DNA from: Pseudoalteromonas sp. SMS1
Lineage (GTDB): Bacteria > Pseudomonadota > Gammaproteobacteria > Enterobacterales > Alteromonadaceae
Assembly: GCF_021530565.1 (NCBI RefSeq)
Contig: NZ_JAKGBI010000004.1
Coordinates: 124,001-188,000, forward strand
Reading direction: 5' to 3'
DNA length: 64,000 nt
Shown: piece after piece, positions 63,254 to 64,000 of the stretch
How the letters are laid out: every line of letters starts with the position of its first letter
Position numbering within the stretch: the first letter of the stretch is position 1
The notes under the pieces: generated by a model
Seen by the model: the letters and a program-made list of their open reading frames with translations, nothing else
What the model was told of the DNA's origin: nothing
Databases searched by the model: none
Position numbers and translations under genes: made by a program

Positions 63254-63727
63254 TCATGGTGAAAATTTTACAATAGTGACTTGTACATGGCTTTCAATGG
63301 ACTCTAACGCATTCAGCATGCATGCTAAAGACCACTTTGCAGAGCGGTTGCCCGAGCCTGCACCAATTAAAGGCATTGCCAAGGTCTTAAAACCGCACGC
63401 CTCTGCTAATTTGATCGCATTTATGGTCGACTGTCTCACAGAGTAATCAGTGGCATACCAGCACAAATTAATGCCCGCGACGTGAATGATGCCCTGATAA
63501 TTCAATGACCCCGCAGAAGTTAGGCGCGCCTCACCTAAGGGAATTGGCCCATATTTCGCTACTTCTTTAAATGGCTCGGTACCTGCACGACGTTTAATCG
63601 CCCCGGAGACCCCCTGAGGTAACAACAACCACCAAGGTATGACGTTGCGATTCCAGCTATTTACAATGGCATCAACCTGTTGCTCCAAAATATCCCCCTG
63701 CACGACAACGACATTTACGCCCATCAT
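63254..63727 (-). CDS. Macro-domain protein (ADP-ribose-binding)
   Basis: Single macro domain of 157 aa. Signature: VVVVQGDILEQQVDAIVNSWN (QGDI...DAIVN), GVSGAIKRRAG, PLGEARLTSAGSL, MPLIGAGSGNRSAKWSL. Asn in IVNS and the following WN positions bind ADP-ribose in relatives, where they deacetylate O-acetyl-ADP-ribose or remove ADP-ribose; catalytic use here is likely but not certain. The N-terminal MMGVN gives two adjacent ATG codons. It overlaps the LysE-family gene upstream by 4 nt (ATGA type), so the two are coupled. Confidence 0.92.
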   Translation of the reverse strand: MMGVNVVVVQGDILEQQVDAIVNSWNRNVIPWWLLLPQGVSGAIKRRAGTEPFKEVAKYGPIPLGEARLTSAGSLNYQGIIHVAGINLCWYATDYSVRQSTINAIKLAEACGFKTLAMPLIGAGSGNRSAKWSLACMLNALESIESHVQVTIVKFSP

Positions 63728-64000
63728 TTTTCTACCTGTACTTGTTCAACAATTTCTAACACCACTGGCAAAACAGATAACACCAACAGCATGGCCATCC
63801 CATAATTAAACAACGTTCTGTATCTATGTTTAGTTAACACGCGTTTTAACGCTGAACCACACATCAACCAAGTGCCGACACAAGGAAATGATGCAACAAA
63901 GAAGACCAATGCGATAGTCACGTTTTGGGTATAATACCCGTCACCTATGCTGGTAAAAGCGGCTATCGCCCCCGTCGCCACCACCCATGCTTTGGCATTA
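63724..64000 (-). CDS. LysE/RhtB-family exporter, C-terminal part (cut by window edge)
   Basis: At least 91 codons of a membrane exporter. It enters the window at NAKAWVVATGAIAAFTS, the conserved NPKA-like helix of RhtB proteins, followed by two hydrophobic segments (VTIALVFFVASFPCVGTWLM and YGMAMLLVLSVLPVVLEIV). The stop codon overlaps the macro-domain start by 4 nt. Its start lies outside the window. Confidence 0.85.
   Translation of the reverse strand, partial: NAKAWVVATGAIAAFTSIGDGYYTQNVTIALVFFVASFPCVGTWLMCGSALKRVLTKHRYRTLFNYGMAMLLVLSVLPVVLEIVEQVQVEK

Noticed and set aside
1..64000. CRISPR arrays, insertion sequences, prophage genes, tRNA or rRNA genes
   Set aside because: No repeat-spacer pattern, transposase, integrase, phage structural gene or tRNA-like cloverleaf was noticed when reading both strands by eye; a tRNAscan or IS search could still find small items.

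Overview
The window looks like chromosome from a violacein-producing marine gammaproteobacterium, most likely Pseudoalteromonas (P. luteoviolacea or a relative). This is inferred from a complete vioABCDE cluster, moderate-to-low G+C, AT-rich intergenic DNA, many lipoproteins and signalling proteins, a creBCD locus and a TonB receptor of the Alteromonadales type. No rRNA, tRNA, CRISPR array, transposase or prophage gene was seen.

Layout. 1-4.2 kb: a partial GAF hybrid sensor kinase and a TonB-dependent receptor. 4.7-5.7 kb: a solitary type III polyketide synthase very like phloroglucinol synthase PhlD. 5.8-19.1 kb: a hydroxyproline/proline-peptide island with a GntR/FCD regulator, the four enzymes that convert trans-4-hydroxy-L-proline to 2-oxoglutarate (epimerase, D-hydroxyproline dehydrogenase, deaminase, 2-oxoglutarate semialdehyde dehydrogenase), two M24 Xaa-Pro peptidases, an ornithine cyclodeaminase-family reductase and a large HExxH lipoprotein. 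Three copies of the palindrome ATTGTATACAA(T) sit upstream of the key transcription units and suggest one regulon for using collagen-like peptides. 19.7-33.8 kb: PhoD-like phosphatase, HAAAP amino-acid transporter, GGDEF response regulator, SYLF lipoprotein, EamA transporter, GNAT, a secreted BSP-family protease with carbohydrate-binding-like domains, a response regulator facing a 1.1 kb-residue PAS hybrid kinase, and a MerC-like membrane protein behind a probable Zur box.

34.1-44.7 kb: a MATE exporter, vioA-vioE (tightly packed, one direction), and a convergent non-housekeeping-type tryptophanyl-tRNA synthetase. 45.3-52.5 kb: an enlarged glutamate-synthase large subunit (1809 aa) followed 13 nt later by a CysJ-type diflavin reductase, with neither gltD nor cysI nearby. 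This is the most unusual pair in the window and may be a glutamate synthase, or derivative, fed by a diflavin reductase.

52.6-64 kb: a GDPD-fold protein with altered metal ligands, an ADP-ribosylglycohydrolase, a small gene under a near-perfect Fur box, SnoaL-like protein, an MBL-fold lipoprotein and divergent TetR regulator sharing two operator-like dyads, TrmK-like methyltransferase, GNAT, LysE exporter, creB-creC-creD, a macro-domain protein and a partial LysE-family gene at the right edge.

Functions are read from motifs and remembered family sequences only; no database search was run. Start codons were chosen by Shine-Dalgarno spacing, so several genes are given shorter than their longest open frame.
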